Part shown: positions 29,550 through 37,477 of the stretch, piece after piece
Position numbering within the stretch: the first letter of the stretch is position 1
Layout: every line of letters begins with the position of its first letter
Source of the DNA: Pseudomonadota bacterium
GTDB taxonomy: Bacteria; Pseudomonadota; Gammaproteobacteria; Acidiferrobacterales; Acidiferrobacteraceae
Assembly (NCBI GenBank): GCA_021794595.1
Contig: JAJYQN010000102.1
Location: 42,409 to 106,408, forward strand
DNA length: 64,000 nucleotides
Direction: 5' to 3'
Translations under genes and position numbers: made by a program
Notes under the pieces: model-generated
Told to the model about the DNA's origin: nothing
The model's input: the letters and a program-made list of their open reading frames with translations, nothing else
Database searches by the model: none

Positions 29550-30286
29550 TTAAGTTTATTCATAAATACGGCGCCCCTAAGCGCTTTTACCGACTCGCGG
29601 GACGCCTTGTTCCGTGGTTTGCGGGAGTGACCGCGCTACTTTTTGTGGTGGGGCTGTATTTGGGCCTCTACTGGGCGCCCCCCGACTATCAGCAGGGTGA
29701 CGCGTATCGGATCATGTTCGTGCACGTCCCGAACGCCTGGATGTCGATGATGGCTTATGTGATCATGGCGAGTTTTGCCGCGACCGGGTACATCTGGAAC
29801 GTGCGTTTGGCGGACATCATGGCCAAGGCCACGGCGCCGCTCGGCGCTTCCTTCACGCTGACGGCGCTTGTGACCGGCTCCCTGTGGGGCAAGCCGATGT
29901 GGGGCACATGGTGGGTATGGGACGCGCGGCTCACGTCGGAATTGATTCTATTTTTCCTGTATGTCGGTTATATGGCGCTTCAGGCGAGCATCGACGATCC
30001 GCGCCGCGCGGCTCATGCCAGCGCGATTCTTGCGATCGTGGGCGTCGTGAATATCCCCATCATTCACTATTCCGTGTACTGGTGGCATACCCTACATCAG
30101 CCTGCCTCCTTGACCTTGACGAGCCAGCCCAAGATTTATATCACGATGTTGATACCGCTCATCATCATGTCGTTGGCGTTTATGTTTTTCTACTTCACCA
30201 TGCTTCTTGTACGCGTGCGTAGCGAGATCTTGGTGCGCGAGCAGCGGACGGACTGGGTCCGGAAACTCGTTAGGTCGAAGCGATGA
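29546..30286 (+). CDS. ccmC: haem exporter/holo-CcmE assembly protein CcmC
   Basis: Binds haem in the membrane and transfers it to CcmE. The ORF track runs back to 29045 through ccmB in another frame; that part is not real. TTG 29546 is the chosen start (MIKFIHKYGAPKRFYRLAGR) and overlaps the ccmB stop. 246 aa, six helices, with the WWD-type haem motif WGTWWVWDARLTSELIL and conserved histidines in FVHVPNAW and ISTL-like HYSVYWWHTLHQ segment. Overlaps ccmD by 4 nt. Confidence 0.94.
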   Translation: MIKFIHKYGAPKRFYRLAGRLVPWFAGVTALLFVVGLYLGLYWAPPDYQQGDAYRIMFVHVPNAWMSMMAYVIMASFAATGYIWNVRLADIMAKATAPLGASFTLTALVTGSLWGKPMWGTWWVWDARLTSELILFFLYVGYMALQASIDDPRRAAHASAILAIVGVVNIPIIHYSVYWWHTLHQPASLTLTSQPKIYITMLIPLIIMSLAFMFFYFTMLLVRVRSEILVREQRTDWVRKLVRSKR

Positions 30287-30462
30287 CGTTCTCAACGTTC
30301 TCTCAGTTTCTGGCGATGGGTGGGTTTGCTTTTTATGTGTGGAGCGCCTATGGTTTTGCCGCCCTCGTGGTTTTGATTAACGTGGTTCAGCCCATAATCC
30401 ATAACCGGAAGGTGTGGCGGACTTTGCGTCGGGATTTAGACCGCGCGGAGGAGGACGAATGA
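30283..30462 (+). CDS. ccmD: haem exporter small subunit CcmD
   Basis: Too short for the ORF track: 59 aa, ATG 30283 overlapping the ccmC stop (ATGA) and a stop overlapping the ccmE start (ATGA). One membrane helix (GGFAFYVWSAYGFAALVVLINVV) followed by a basic tail (RRDLDRAEEDE), the exact CcmD plan. It stabilises the CcmABC-CcmE complex. Confidence 0.92.
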   Translation: MTFSTFSQFLAMGGFAFYVWSAYGFAALVVLINVVQPIIHNRKVWRTLRRDLDRAEEDE

Positions 30463-30899
30463 GGAAACAGAATAAGCGTCTCGCATTTGTGTTGATCGGG
30501 CTGACCGGGGTGAGTATCGCCACTTGGCTGGTTCTCACCGCGTTTCGTCACAACCTCGTTTTCTTTTACTCTCCGACCCAGGTGCTGGAAGGCAAGGCGC
30601 CCCACCACGGGATATTCCGTTTGGGCGGCCTTGTCAAAAAGGGAAGCATTAAAAAGAACGGCCTGAAAACGACGTTTACCGTCACTGATCTCCGTCACAG
30701 CCTCGTCGTCCATTATACCGGTATTCTCCCCGACCTTTTTCGCCAGGGTCAGGGGGTCGTGGTCCAAGGACAAATGGCCGGGTCGTCGGTGTTTATGGCC
30801 CGCCAGGTGCTCGCAAAACATGGAGCAAATTACATGCCTCCGGACGTGGAGGCCGAGTTAAAGCACTCGATGGCGATGAAGGCGAAGGCGCAGTCGTGA
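30459..30899 (+). CDS. ccmE: periplasmic haem chaperone CcmE
   Basis: Carries haem covalently on a histidine and delivers it to CcmF. ATG 30459 (overlap with ccmD) gives 146 aa; the track start 30414 is inside ccmD. N-terminal membrane anchor (LAFVLIGLTGVSIATWLVL), OB-fold barrel with YTGILPDLFRQGQGVVVQG, and LAKHGANYMPPD, where the H is the haem-binding residue and the Y the conserved partner. Confidence 0.95.
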   Translation: MRKQNKRLAFVLIGLTGVSIATWLVLTAFRHNLVFFYSPTQVLEGKAPHHGIFRLGGLVKKGSIKKNGLKTTFTVTDLRHSLVVHYTGILPDLFRQGQGVVVQGQMAGSSVFMARQVLAKHGANYMPPDVEAELKHSMAMKAKAQS

Positions 30900-31429
30900 A
30901 AAAGTTTCTGATTCCCGTCGCGATTTTTCTATTGATCGCATGGGCGCTTGGGCGCGGCCTGTTTTTGAACCCCACCTACATCCCTTCGCCTTTGATCGGC
31001 AAACCGATGCCGCGCTTTTCTTTGCCGCTGGCCTCCGCTCCTCAGGTCAGGCTGAGCAATGCCAATTTGGTCGGGCACGTGACGTTGATCAACGTCTTTG
31101 CCTCTTGGTGCGTCACCTGCAAGCAGGAGATGCCTACCCTGATGCGCTTACATGCCCTTCATTTGGTGGATTTGGTGGGCGTGGACTACAAGGACACCCC
31201 GGCCGGCCTGCGCCACTATCTGGACGTTTTTGGTGATCCGTATTCGACGATCGTAACCGATAAGCGCGGCATGACCGCGATTAATTGGGGCATCTACGGC
31301 GTTCCCGAGACCTTCGTTGTGAATAAGGGCGGCGTCATCGTGCATAAGTTTGTGGGGCCGATCAGTTACCGCAAATTAAAGGCCAAGGTGATTCCCCTGA
31401 TTAAGCGGCTTTCGGCCCAGCCTCTCTGA
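30896..31429 (+). CDS. ccmG: thiol:disulfide interchange protein CcmG/DsbE
   Basis: Membrane-anchored periplasmic thioredoxin that keeps apocytochrome thiols reduced. 177 aa from GTG 30896 (overlap with ccmE). N-terminal anchor (FLIPVAIFLLIAWALG), active site FASWCVTCKQEMPTL (most relatives have WCPTC or WCVPC), and the cis-proline loop YGVPETFVVNKGG. The stop lies inside a 27-bp tandem duplication. Confidence 0.94.
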   Translation: MKKFLIPVAIFLLIAWALGRGLFLNPTYIPSPLIGKPMPRFSLPLASAPQVRLSNANLVGHVTLINVFASWCVTCKQEMPTLMRLHALHLVDLVGVDYKDTPAGLRHYLDVFGDPYSTIVTDKRGMTAINWGIYGVPETFVVNKGGVIVHKFVGPISYRKLKAKVIPLIKRLSAQPL

Positions 31430-31458
31430 AGGCGGCTTTCGGCCCAGCCTCTCTGAAG
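31405..31458. repeat. 27-bp tandem duplication at the end of ccmG
   Basis: The unit starting GCGGCTTTCGGCCCAG occurs twice in a row without mismatch, at 31405-31431 and 31432-31458. The first copy codes the last ccmG residues and holds its TGA; the second lies just past it. A recent slippage or unequal exchange event is the likely origin; it does not change the protein. Confidence 0.95.
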
Positions 31459-31603
31459 GCGACTGCAGATCGCGGGGGCGGGCCCGCGTCTTCCGTTCAG
31501 CTTGTCTCGCACAAGTTTCGGCGTCCACAATAGGGGGACTTGTTTTGGGTGGCGGGTCGGCCCATGCTTTTGGGCAGATCGCAACGCGCTAAGGGATCGA
31601 TAT

Positions 31604-32059
31604 ATGGAGAGAAGCCACATTCAGGCGTCTCATCTGACCATAGGCCAGCTTGCGAAGGCGGGCGGGGTATCGGTTGAGACCATCCGTTTTTATGAACGCC
31701 GGGGCCTTATCGAACAACCCGGGCGACCGACCTCCGGAATTCGCCGTTACCCGCGGCGGACCTTAGAGCGCTTAAAATTCATTCGGCAGGCCCAGTCTTT
31801 GGGCTTTACCTTGCAAGAAGTCCAGGACATGCTGGAATTAAAGGCGGACGACCCCGCGACCTGCCGTGAGGTTCAGCGACTGGCCGAAGACAAGATCGGG
31901 CTTTTGCGCACCAAGATGCAGACCTTGCGGTCGCTCGAGACGATCCTGAAGACTCTCGTCGAGGATTGCCATAAACAGAGCGGGGGCGATGTGTGTTTCT
32001 GTCCCCTTCTCGAAGCGGTCCAGGAGGGTCGCGCTGGCGATTCCCGAAAACCCTCCTAA
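31604..32059 (+). CDS. MerR-family (mercury-type) transcription regulator
   Basis: 151 aa from ATG 31604; the longer track start has no family-like residues. Seen: a MerR helix-turn-helix (IGQLAKAGGVSVETIRFYERRGLI), the hinge, a dimer coiled coil and the metal loop. All three positions that bind Hg(II) in MerR have cysteines: ATCREV, LVEDCHKQ and CFCPLLEA. No merT/P/A genes lie nearby, so it may act on a distant mer operon or sense another soft metal. Convergent with the DsrE-like gene. Confidence 0.88.
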   Translation: MERSHIQASHLTIGQLAKAGGVSVETIRFYERRGLIEQPGRPTSGIRRYPRRTLERLKFIRQAQSLGFTLQEVQDMLELKADDPATCREVQRLAEDKIGLLRTKMQTLRSLETILKTLVEDCHKQSGGDVCFCPLLEAVQEGRAGDSRKPS

Positions 32060-32077
32060 GGCTGCGGCAGGACGCGC

Positions 32078-32854
32078 CTACTTTGCGTAGTGAAAGCCCG
32101 CAAGCTCGAGTTCCAGTAAGGTCCCGACGATACCCGGAGTGAGGACCGCGCCCGGAATGAGGTGGTTTGTGAATTCCGCTGCCATGCGCTCGTGCGCGAG
32201 GTGGTCGGGATTGACGCCCTTCTGGTGCAATTTCATGGTGAGCTCCCACACCTCGTTGTGACAGGCGAGAAAGACCGCGCCCCGTCTTTGCAGGACCGTA
32301 ATGCTATTGTCGTGCGGAGAAAATACGCCGTCTGGATCCTCGAAGTCCTTGGCGCTCGCGGTTTCGGCCTTCGGCGTACCGATGAATGAGTTGTGGCGGA
32401 ATTTGCTTTTCGTCAGTTTGCTCAATTGGTATTTATCCCAAATAAACGCGTCGTAGAGTGCAAGATGGGCCGAGCCGTGCGTTGCCGAGACGCACAGAAA
32501 GTTCGGATGATGGAAAGACCAGATCTGGGTGTTCATGGCGTTGCGCATGAGGTTCAGCCAAGGGCTCGCAAGGGCGGTGTTGTCCCAGACCTGCTTTGGT
32601 CCTGTGTGACTATGCAAGACCAGATCCAAGGCCTCGCTATCCCATTCGCTAGGGCTTGTGAGAATCATAGGGATGGCCTTGAATGCGCGTTTACGCGGCG
32701 CGCGGGCTAAGGCCTCCGTGAGCGCGCGTAGGCTTCCCGCCGAGCCGATCTCGAGGTTTTGGGAGCCGATGACGCGCGCGCTCGCTGTTCCGACTACAGC
32801 GGCGCCGACGGCGGCCGCCCCTGCGTGTTTCAAGAGGTTGCGTCTAGTGACCAA
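32078..32854 (-). CDS. Tat-exported DsrE-superfamily protein
   Basis: 258 aa. N-terminal twin-arginine signal (TRRNLLKHAGAAAVGAAVVG, cut near TASA). The C-terminal third has the DsrE/F-like plan: a strand followed by FLACHNEVWELT with a lone cysteine, then AHERMAAEFTNHLIPGAVLTPGIVG and a closing ELAGFHYAK. DsrE-type cysteines carry persulfides in sulfur-oxidising bacteria, so a periplasmic sulfur-carrier or sensor role is possible but not shown. The middle (residues 40-160) is unrecognised. Confidence 0.7.
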   Translation of the reverse strand: MVTRRNLLKHAGAAAVGAAVVGTASARVIGSQNLEIGSAGSLRALTEALARAPRKRAFKAIPMILTSPSEWDSEALDLVLHSHTGPKQVWDNTALASPWLNLMRNAMNTQIWSFHHPNFLCVSATHGSAHLALYDAFIWDKYQLSKLTKSKFRHNSFIGTPKAETASAKDFEDPDGVFSPHDNSITVLQRRGAVFLACHNEVWELTMKLHQKGVNPDHLAHERMAAEFTNHLIPGAVLTPGIVGTLLELELAGFHYAK

Positions 32855-33146
32855 AGAAGAGTCCCCCTTAATTGTCTGTCGCCGTGGTCAAAACGGCGAG
32901 AGTAGGGAGCCCGCAGCTATGCCGCGAGCGCATTAGGCCGGATGGCTCTTTTAGCTGAATGAGTGCGCGTCAGGCCATGGCCTCGGGCCGGTCAGAAACT
33001 GATAAATGGGCCGCCATACCGCTTGGAAAGTCCTCCGGTTTTCGACCCCTGAAGATCCTGGGATGGCTTTATTGCGCGCTCTGGGTCGGCGTCCGGAATC
33101 GAGTCTCGCTCACAAGTACTCCTGAGGGTCCGGCCGGGTAGACCGA

Positions 33147-33758
33147 CTAACATAGGGGCCCTTCCGGCGGCCCGTTTTGGGTCGCCGGGTTTGGGCCTAT
33201 CCGTATATCGCTTGGCAAGTCGACATCGGCGATCACGCCGGCATCGGAACAGGGGACCAGGGTGAGGAGGTGGCGGTGGGCCTTGATGAGCGCAAGAGCG
33301 CCAGCATCGCCCGTCAGGGCTCCGAGTTGCGGGCCAAGCGCGCGCCCGAAGCCGACTGGATGGCCGCGCCGGCCATCGAAGGATGGGGCCACGATCAAGG
33401 CGCCAGCCCGAAGCCTATCGGCCACGGCCTGAGCGGTAGATGGCTCGATATAAGGCATATCGGCGAGAGCCACGAGCCAACCGGTGGAGCCGCCGGTGAC
33501 ACGCACGCCAAAGGCGAGGCTCGTTCCTTGCCCCGGCACCGAGTCCGGGCAACAGACCACCTCAAATCCCTGTTGCCGTAGTATGGTAGCGAGCGCCGTG
33601 TCATCGGGTCGAACCACCGCTACAGCGCGATCGACGGCATCGCGCAGGCAGCGGGCGTTGTGGATCGCAAGCGGCGCGCTGTCCGCCAGTCTATGAAGGA
33701 GTTTCGGTGTGCCGAATCGTTGGCTCCGTCCGGCGGCCAAAAGAAGTCCTGTAATCAT
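33147..33758 (-). CDS. mocA: molybdenum cofactor cytidylyltransferase-like protein
   Basis: Would attach CMP to molybdopterin for xanthine-oxidase-family enzymes. ATG 33758 gives MITGLLLAAGRSQRFG, the nucleotidyltransferase start; upstream residues of the track ORF are not conserved-looking. 203 aa. Seen: the G-rich loop LLAAGRSQRFGTPK, PDSVPGQGTSLAFGV and the metal site LADMPYI. It lies next to decayed iorA, iorB and xdhC remnants, so its original clients are lost here; it may serve other enzymes or be on its way out. Confidence 0.85.
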   Translation of the reverse strand: MITGLLLAAGRSQRFGTPKLLHRLADSAPLAIHNARCLRDAVDRAVAVVRPDDTALATILRQQGFEVVCCPDSVPGQGTSLAFGVRVTGGSTGWLVALADMPYIEPSTAQAVADRLRAGALIVAPSFDGRRGHPVGFGRALGPQLGALTGDAGALALIKAHRHLLTLVPCSDAGVIADVDLPSDIRIGPNPATQNGPPEGPLC

Positions 33759-33899
33759 AGGGGGTAGTCTCCATGAGATAAGTGGTGGGGAGGGCGGGTC
33801 TTCTGTCCTCGTGTCGATGTGTGGTTGTGAACAGGGGTCGTGGGCTTGGATCCCGCGATTTCCCAAGTCTGGGCGTGGCGGTGCTGAGGGTGGTAAGTC

Positions 33900-34065
33900 G
33901 CGTGAGCTGCCGAGAGCGAGGCTCTTCTCTGTCTAAGGCTCCGAGAGACAGGCCGTATCTCGGTAGGGCGGTCCAGCGTTCTAGATGATCTCGTTTCGGG
34001 TCCTGCGCGAAGGCGAGAGCCGCCACCTGCCCTTTTCCGCGGCCGGTCATGAGTGCAGGATCGGG
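33900..34065 (-). pseudogene. possible xdhC remnant
   Basis: In one minus frame a short run (ALAFAQDPKRDHLERWTAL, then LSLGALDREEPRSRQLTRL) resembles the XdhC/CoxI pattern of a DPK-D segment followed by GALGSRR. XdhC inserts and sulfurates Mo cofactor in hydroxylases. It sits between mocA and the ior remnants, the expected place. Upstream and downstream frames are broken, and the Rossmann part is not found. Coordinates are approximate. Confidence 0.4.
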
Positions 34066-34246
34066 CGCCGAGGTGGGTGGGCTTCGATCGGTCTGTGCGA
34101 TGCTCGTTCCCCGCGAGGCGTAAACGGCTGATGAGGCCTGGACCCCGGACCCTACGGTCTTTTCGGGCCTGCGCGTAAACGCGGCTCCCGGGGTTTGTCC
34201 AGGACATAGATGGTTCCACACCTAGAACGGGGAAAAGGTCCATGCC

Positions 34247-34726
34247 CTAGGTCCCGATTGGAAATGGCAGGACGCGATGTGAAATCCCGCTCGCCACATA
34301 GATCGCGCTACCCAAGGCCAGGGCGAGCGGCGGGACGCCGGGTTCCCCGACCCCCCTTGGAGGCCTTGCGCTTGCCATCAGATGGATCTCGATAGTCAGT
34401 ATCTCATCCATTCTCCAAAGCGGATAACTGTCGATTTTTGTTTGCTGGATGCGGCCTTGATCCACGGTAATCGGTCCCTTCAAGGCCGCCGTGAGGCCAA
34501 AGACGACGGCGCCTTCCAGTTACGCTTGTACGATGTTGGGGTTTACGACTAGGCTGCAATCGCGCACGCACACGATGCGGTCGACGCGCAGACCCCGAGA
34601 CGTCAGTGTGATCTCGGTGGCCTGTGCCGGGTAACCGCCGAACGACGGATGGATCGCGATTCCCTGCCCGTGGTGAGGGCCCAGAGGGAGCCCCAGCTGC
34701 GGCACGCGAGCGACATCAAGGACCCG
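34247..34726 (-). pseudogene. iorB remnant, C-terminal end of molybdopterin oxidoreductase subunit
   Basis: Two pieces in the same frame recall the end of isoquinoline 1-oxidoreductase beta subunits: [16 protein letters not shown] ... VRDCSLVVNPNIVQA, then after an in-frame TAA, LEGAVVFGLTAALKG and PRGVGEPGVPPLALALGSAI. Only about 150 of some 700 residues remain and most of the gene is deleted. The junction to iorA lies near 34722. No product is expected. Confidence 0.75.
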
Positions 34727-35124
34727 CAGCGACAGATATTGCCGGCCATGGCTCGGTCGATGTCGCTGTCGGTAGGGTGAGGGTGATGTGTCAAGAGTGC
34801 CGCGGTACTCATGATTTGGCCCGACTGGCAGCAGCCGCATTGGGGCACCTGTTATGCCACCCAGGCCTCTTGGCACGGGATGGGTACCGTTTTGCGATAG
34901 GCCTTCCATGGCCGCGATCTGATGCCCTATGGCGTTTGCGACGGGGTAGACGCAAGACCGCGGATCGGAATGCCGTCCAAATGAACAGTGCAGGCCCCGC
35001 AGACGCCGATACCCCAGCCATATTTCGTGCCGGTGAGGCCCCATTCGTCGGGGATCGCCCAGAGGGTCGGGGTATCGCCATCCGCACGCATGGACCTTTT
35101 GACCTTATTTACGGAAACCCACAT
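34722..35124 (-). pseudogene. iorA remnant, 2Fe-2S subunit of a molybdo-hydroxylase
   Basis: First frame: DTPTLWAIPDEWGLTGTKYG then GVCGACTVHLDGIPIR, the plant-type 2Fe-2S domain, with the first cluster cysteine changed to tryptophan (GWGIG). A frameshift between about 34930 and 34850 leads to [19 protein letters not shown] and GNICRCG, the second 2Fe-2S domain. The end runs into the iorB remnant. The two frames, lost cysteine and fused end show decay. An electron carrier subunit in its working form. Confidence 0.8.
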
Positions 35125-35272
35125 CGGCGAGCACTCAGCTAAAACAGGGCCCCAATGTAGGGTGAGGAAGACGGTCCAGAATGCAGCGCGGCGCGGATAT
35201 TAAAGGCAAGTCCTCGCCCCACGAGTCTTCTGTGGGGCGGCAAGGCGGGGGAGGGCGGCCCATTTCGCGTCT

Positions 35273-35749
35273 TTAGGTGGGGGTATGGGAGGCTGATGCG
35301 TCGGCGCTGTCCGGAATAAACCGGAGCGCTACCGAATTTAGGCAATGACGTTCGCCCATAGGGGCCGGACCGTCTGGGAACACGTGGCCGAGATGGCTAT
35401 CACATCGAGCGCAACGGATCTCGGTCCTCACCATGCCGTGGCTTGTGTCGCGAATTCGCCGCACATGCTCGGGATCGAACGATCTGGTGAAGCTGGGCCA
35501 TCCGGTTCCCGATTCGAACTTATCGGCCGATCGAAAGAGCGGGAGCTCGCAGAGACGGCAGGCAAAGACGCCTTTGCCGTGCTCACCTAAGAGGCCGCCA
35601 CAAAAGGGCGCTTCAGTGCCGGCCGCCAGAAGTACGCGTCGCTCTTCGGCGCTTAAGCCTTGGATTCGTCGCTCGCGCTCCGCCGGGGACGGCGGTTCTA
35701 GGTCATAGCCCGAGGCTGACCGCCGACCATCTGTTTTGTGCTCCGTAAC
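35273..35749 (-). CDS. msrB: methionine-R-sulfoxide reductase, start codon in doubt
   Basis: Repairs methionine-R-sulfoxide. The ORF track shows only the C-terminal 63 residues because the frame has no ATG, GTG or TTG upstream. Read back, it is intact: ERERRIQGLSAEERRVLLAAGTEAPF, GVFACRLCE (zinc CXXC), FESGTGWPSF, RCARCDSHLGHVFPDG and the catalytic cysteine in RHCLNSVALRF. About 158 aa if it begins at GTT 35749, which stands 5 bases after AGGAG and directly before ACG-GAG-CAC. A GTG changed to GTT (mutation or sequencing error) is the simplest explanation. The ribosome site overlaps the msrA stop. Confidence 0.75.
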   Translation of the reverse strand, partial: VTEHKTDGRRSASGYDLEPPSPAERERRIQGLSAEERRVLLAAGTEAPFCGGLLGEHGKGVFACRLCELPLFRSADKFESGTGWPSFTRSFDPEHVRRIRDTSHGMVRTEIRCARCDSHLGHVFPDGPAPMGERHCLNSVALRFIPDSADASASHTPT

Positions 35750-35757
35750 GAATGCTC

Positions 35758-36360
35758 CTAGGAAACCGGATCGGCGCGCAACATGCGTACGAAGTAGCGC
35801 CGCAGTTTTTCGACCTTCGGCGTGGAAACGTGCACGATATACGGTTGGTCTTGGTGGCAGGCCGCATAATTGTGGTGGTAGGGCTCCGCCAAGTAGAAGG
35901 CCTGTAGCGGCACGACGTCGGTGACGATCGGGTCTTTGAAAACGCGGTCATGAGTCAATTTCTCGATGGCCTGGTCGGCGGCGCGTTTTTGGTCCGGATT
36001 TGCATAGAATATGGCCGAGCGGTACTGGCGGCCCCTATCGTTCCCCTGACGGTCCTTCTGGGTGGGATCGTGGGCGATCGTAAAAAACACGTTCAGCAAA
36101 TCTTCGTAGCTGATCTTGTTCTGGTTGAACTCTATACGTACCGCTTCCGCATGGTCTGTATGTCCGGTGCAGACCTGCCGGTAATTGGCGGTTTCTTCGG
36201 TCCCGCCGCAGTAGCCAGGCTCGACTTTAAGGATACCATCGAGTTCACAAAAAACGGCTTCGAGACACCAAAAGCAGCCGCCCGCGAGCACGGCCACGTT
36301 GGTTTTGGGGTTTGTCGCCGTAGGGGTTTCTGTGAAGGCCCCGGCCTTTTGTGCAGTCAT
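35758..36360 (-). CDS. msrA: peptide-methionine (S)-S-oxide reductase
   Basis: Reduces methionine-S-sulfoxide in oxidised proteins. 200 aa from ATG 36360 behind AAGGAG at good spacing. Seen: the catalytic AGGCFWCLEAVF, the GYCGG motif, YRQVCTGHTDHAEAV and QYRSAIFY. A C-terminal CHQDQ region is present. The stop TAG overlaps the msrB ribosome site, so the pair is coupled. No signal peptide; cytosolic. Confidence 0.95.
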   Translation of the reverse strand: MTAQKAGAFTETPTATNPKTNVAVLAGGCFWCLEAVFCELDGILKVEPGYCGGTEETANYRQVCTGHTDHAEAVRIEFNQNKISYEDLLNVFFTIAHDPTQKDRQGNDRGRQYRSAIFYANPDQKRAADQAIEKLTHDRVFKDPIVTDVVPLQAFYLAEPYHHNYAACHQDQPYIVHVSTPKVEKLRRYFVRMLRADPVS

Positions 36361-36594
36361 GTTGGTCTCCTTTTTATTAAGGCCCCGTTCTTAATAGGGG
36401 TTCTCGGGGCCACTGATGAGTGAGGGGGCCGATGTCGGGAGCGTGCTGGACTAGCCGTCTCCGTTGCCGTTTATTTATACTAAACCCGTCCGGGCTTTTA
36501 GCCTATCGCCCGTTATGATTACCGGTTGTATCAATCCGCCCTACGGTTCACTTTACCGGCCGCGGGCGGGGCGAAAGAGGAGCTAAAAGACGTT

Positions 36595-37437
36595 ATGGTA
36601 CGTACCCAGAAGCCTCACAAGCCGCATTGGTCTTTGGGCGATATTGCCTATGAAGCGATCGATCGCCGCGCGATCGTCGACAATTTGGATTGGTTTTACC
36701 TCGTAGCGGCCTCGTCGTTCGTCGAGATCCTGTCGGATCTCTATGCCACTAATCTCGGTGCTTACTATGCCGGAGATGACGAGGCCTGCGAATGGCTTGC
36801 GCACAAGTGGGAACCCGAGGAGATGCAGCACGGCGCCGCCCTACGCCGCTATGTGTCGTGCGTCTGGCCGGATTTCGATTGGGAGCGAGGTTTCGAGGGC
36901 TTTCGGGCCGATTATGCCCCGTATTGCCAGACCGCGTTGTTGGGTCCGACCCGAACGCTCGAGATGGCCGCCCGCTGCGTGGTAGAGACCGGTACGTCGA
37001 GCTTTTATGCGATGTTGCGCGATGCCAGTCCCGAGCCGGTATTGGCAGAGGTGGTCGGGCACATCCGCGACGACGAGGTGGGGCACTATAAGGGCTTCTA
37101 CCACTTTTATCGGCAGTACCAAAAACGCGAGTCACATTCACGTTGGCGGGTCGCTCGGGAGTTATGGCGGCGGGTCGCGGAGGTCGATAGCGAGGACGCC
37201 TACTTAGCGGTCCGGAACGTGTCTTTAGTCCATGCCCCGGGAAGGCCCTTCGAGCGGAACGATTTTATCCAGTTTCGTAATCGCATCCGAGCCTTGATGG
37301 CGCGTCACTACCCCTTTCAGGCGGCGGTTAAGATGCTCGTGAAGCCGCTGGACTTGCCAGGCCCGGTCCGGAACGTGGCGATTCCGTTCTTGGTGGGCGG
37401 GGCGAGACGGGTGGTCGGAGGTCGGTCGGCGCGATGA
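36595..37437 (+). CDS. ferritin-like di-iron protein
   Basis: 280 aa from ATG 36595, behind GAGGAG at slightly long spacing; the track start 36526 adds residues that do not look conserved. Four-helix di-iron ligand sets are visible: FVEILSDLY, EPEEMQHGAAL (EXXH), CVVETGTSSFYAML and RDDEVGHYKGF (DEXXH). This pattern recalls acyl-ACP desaturase/ribonucleotide-reductase-like oxygenases and the AurF group. Substrate unknown. The basic C-terminal 80 residues may contact membranes or nucleic acid, which is a guess. Not coupled to the next gene. Confidence 0.75.
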   Translation: MVRTQKPHKPHWSLGDIAYEAIDRRAIVDNLDWFYLVAASSFVEILSDLYATNLGAYYAGDDEACEWLAHKWEPEEMQHGAALRRYVSCVWPDFDWERGFEGFRADYAPYCQTALLGPTRTLEMAARCVVETGTSSFYAMLRDASPEPVLAEVVGHIRDDEVGHYKGFYHFYRQYQKRESHSRWRVARELWRRVAEVDSEDAYLAVRNVSLVHAPGRPFERNDFIQFRNRIRALMARHYPFQAAVKMLVKPLDLPGPVRNVAIPFLVGGARRVVGGRSAR

Positions 37438-37477
37438 GGGCCGTCAAGTCGTGCGTCGGTCCGCGGGCCGCAGCCCT

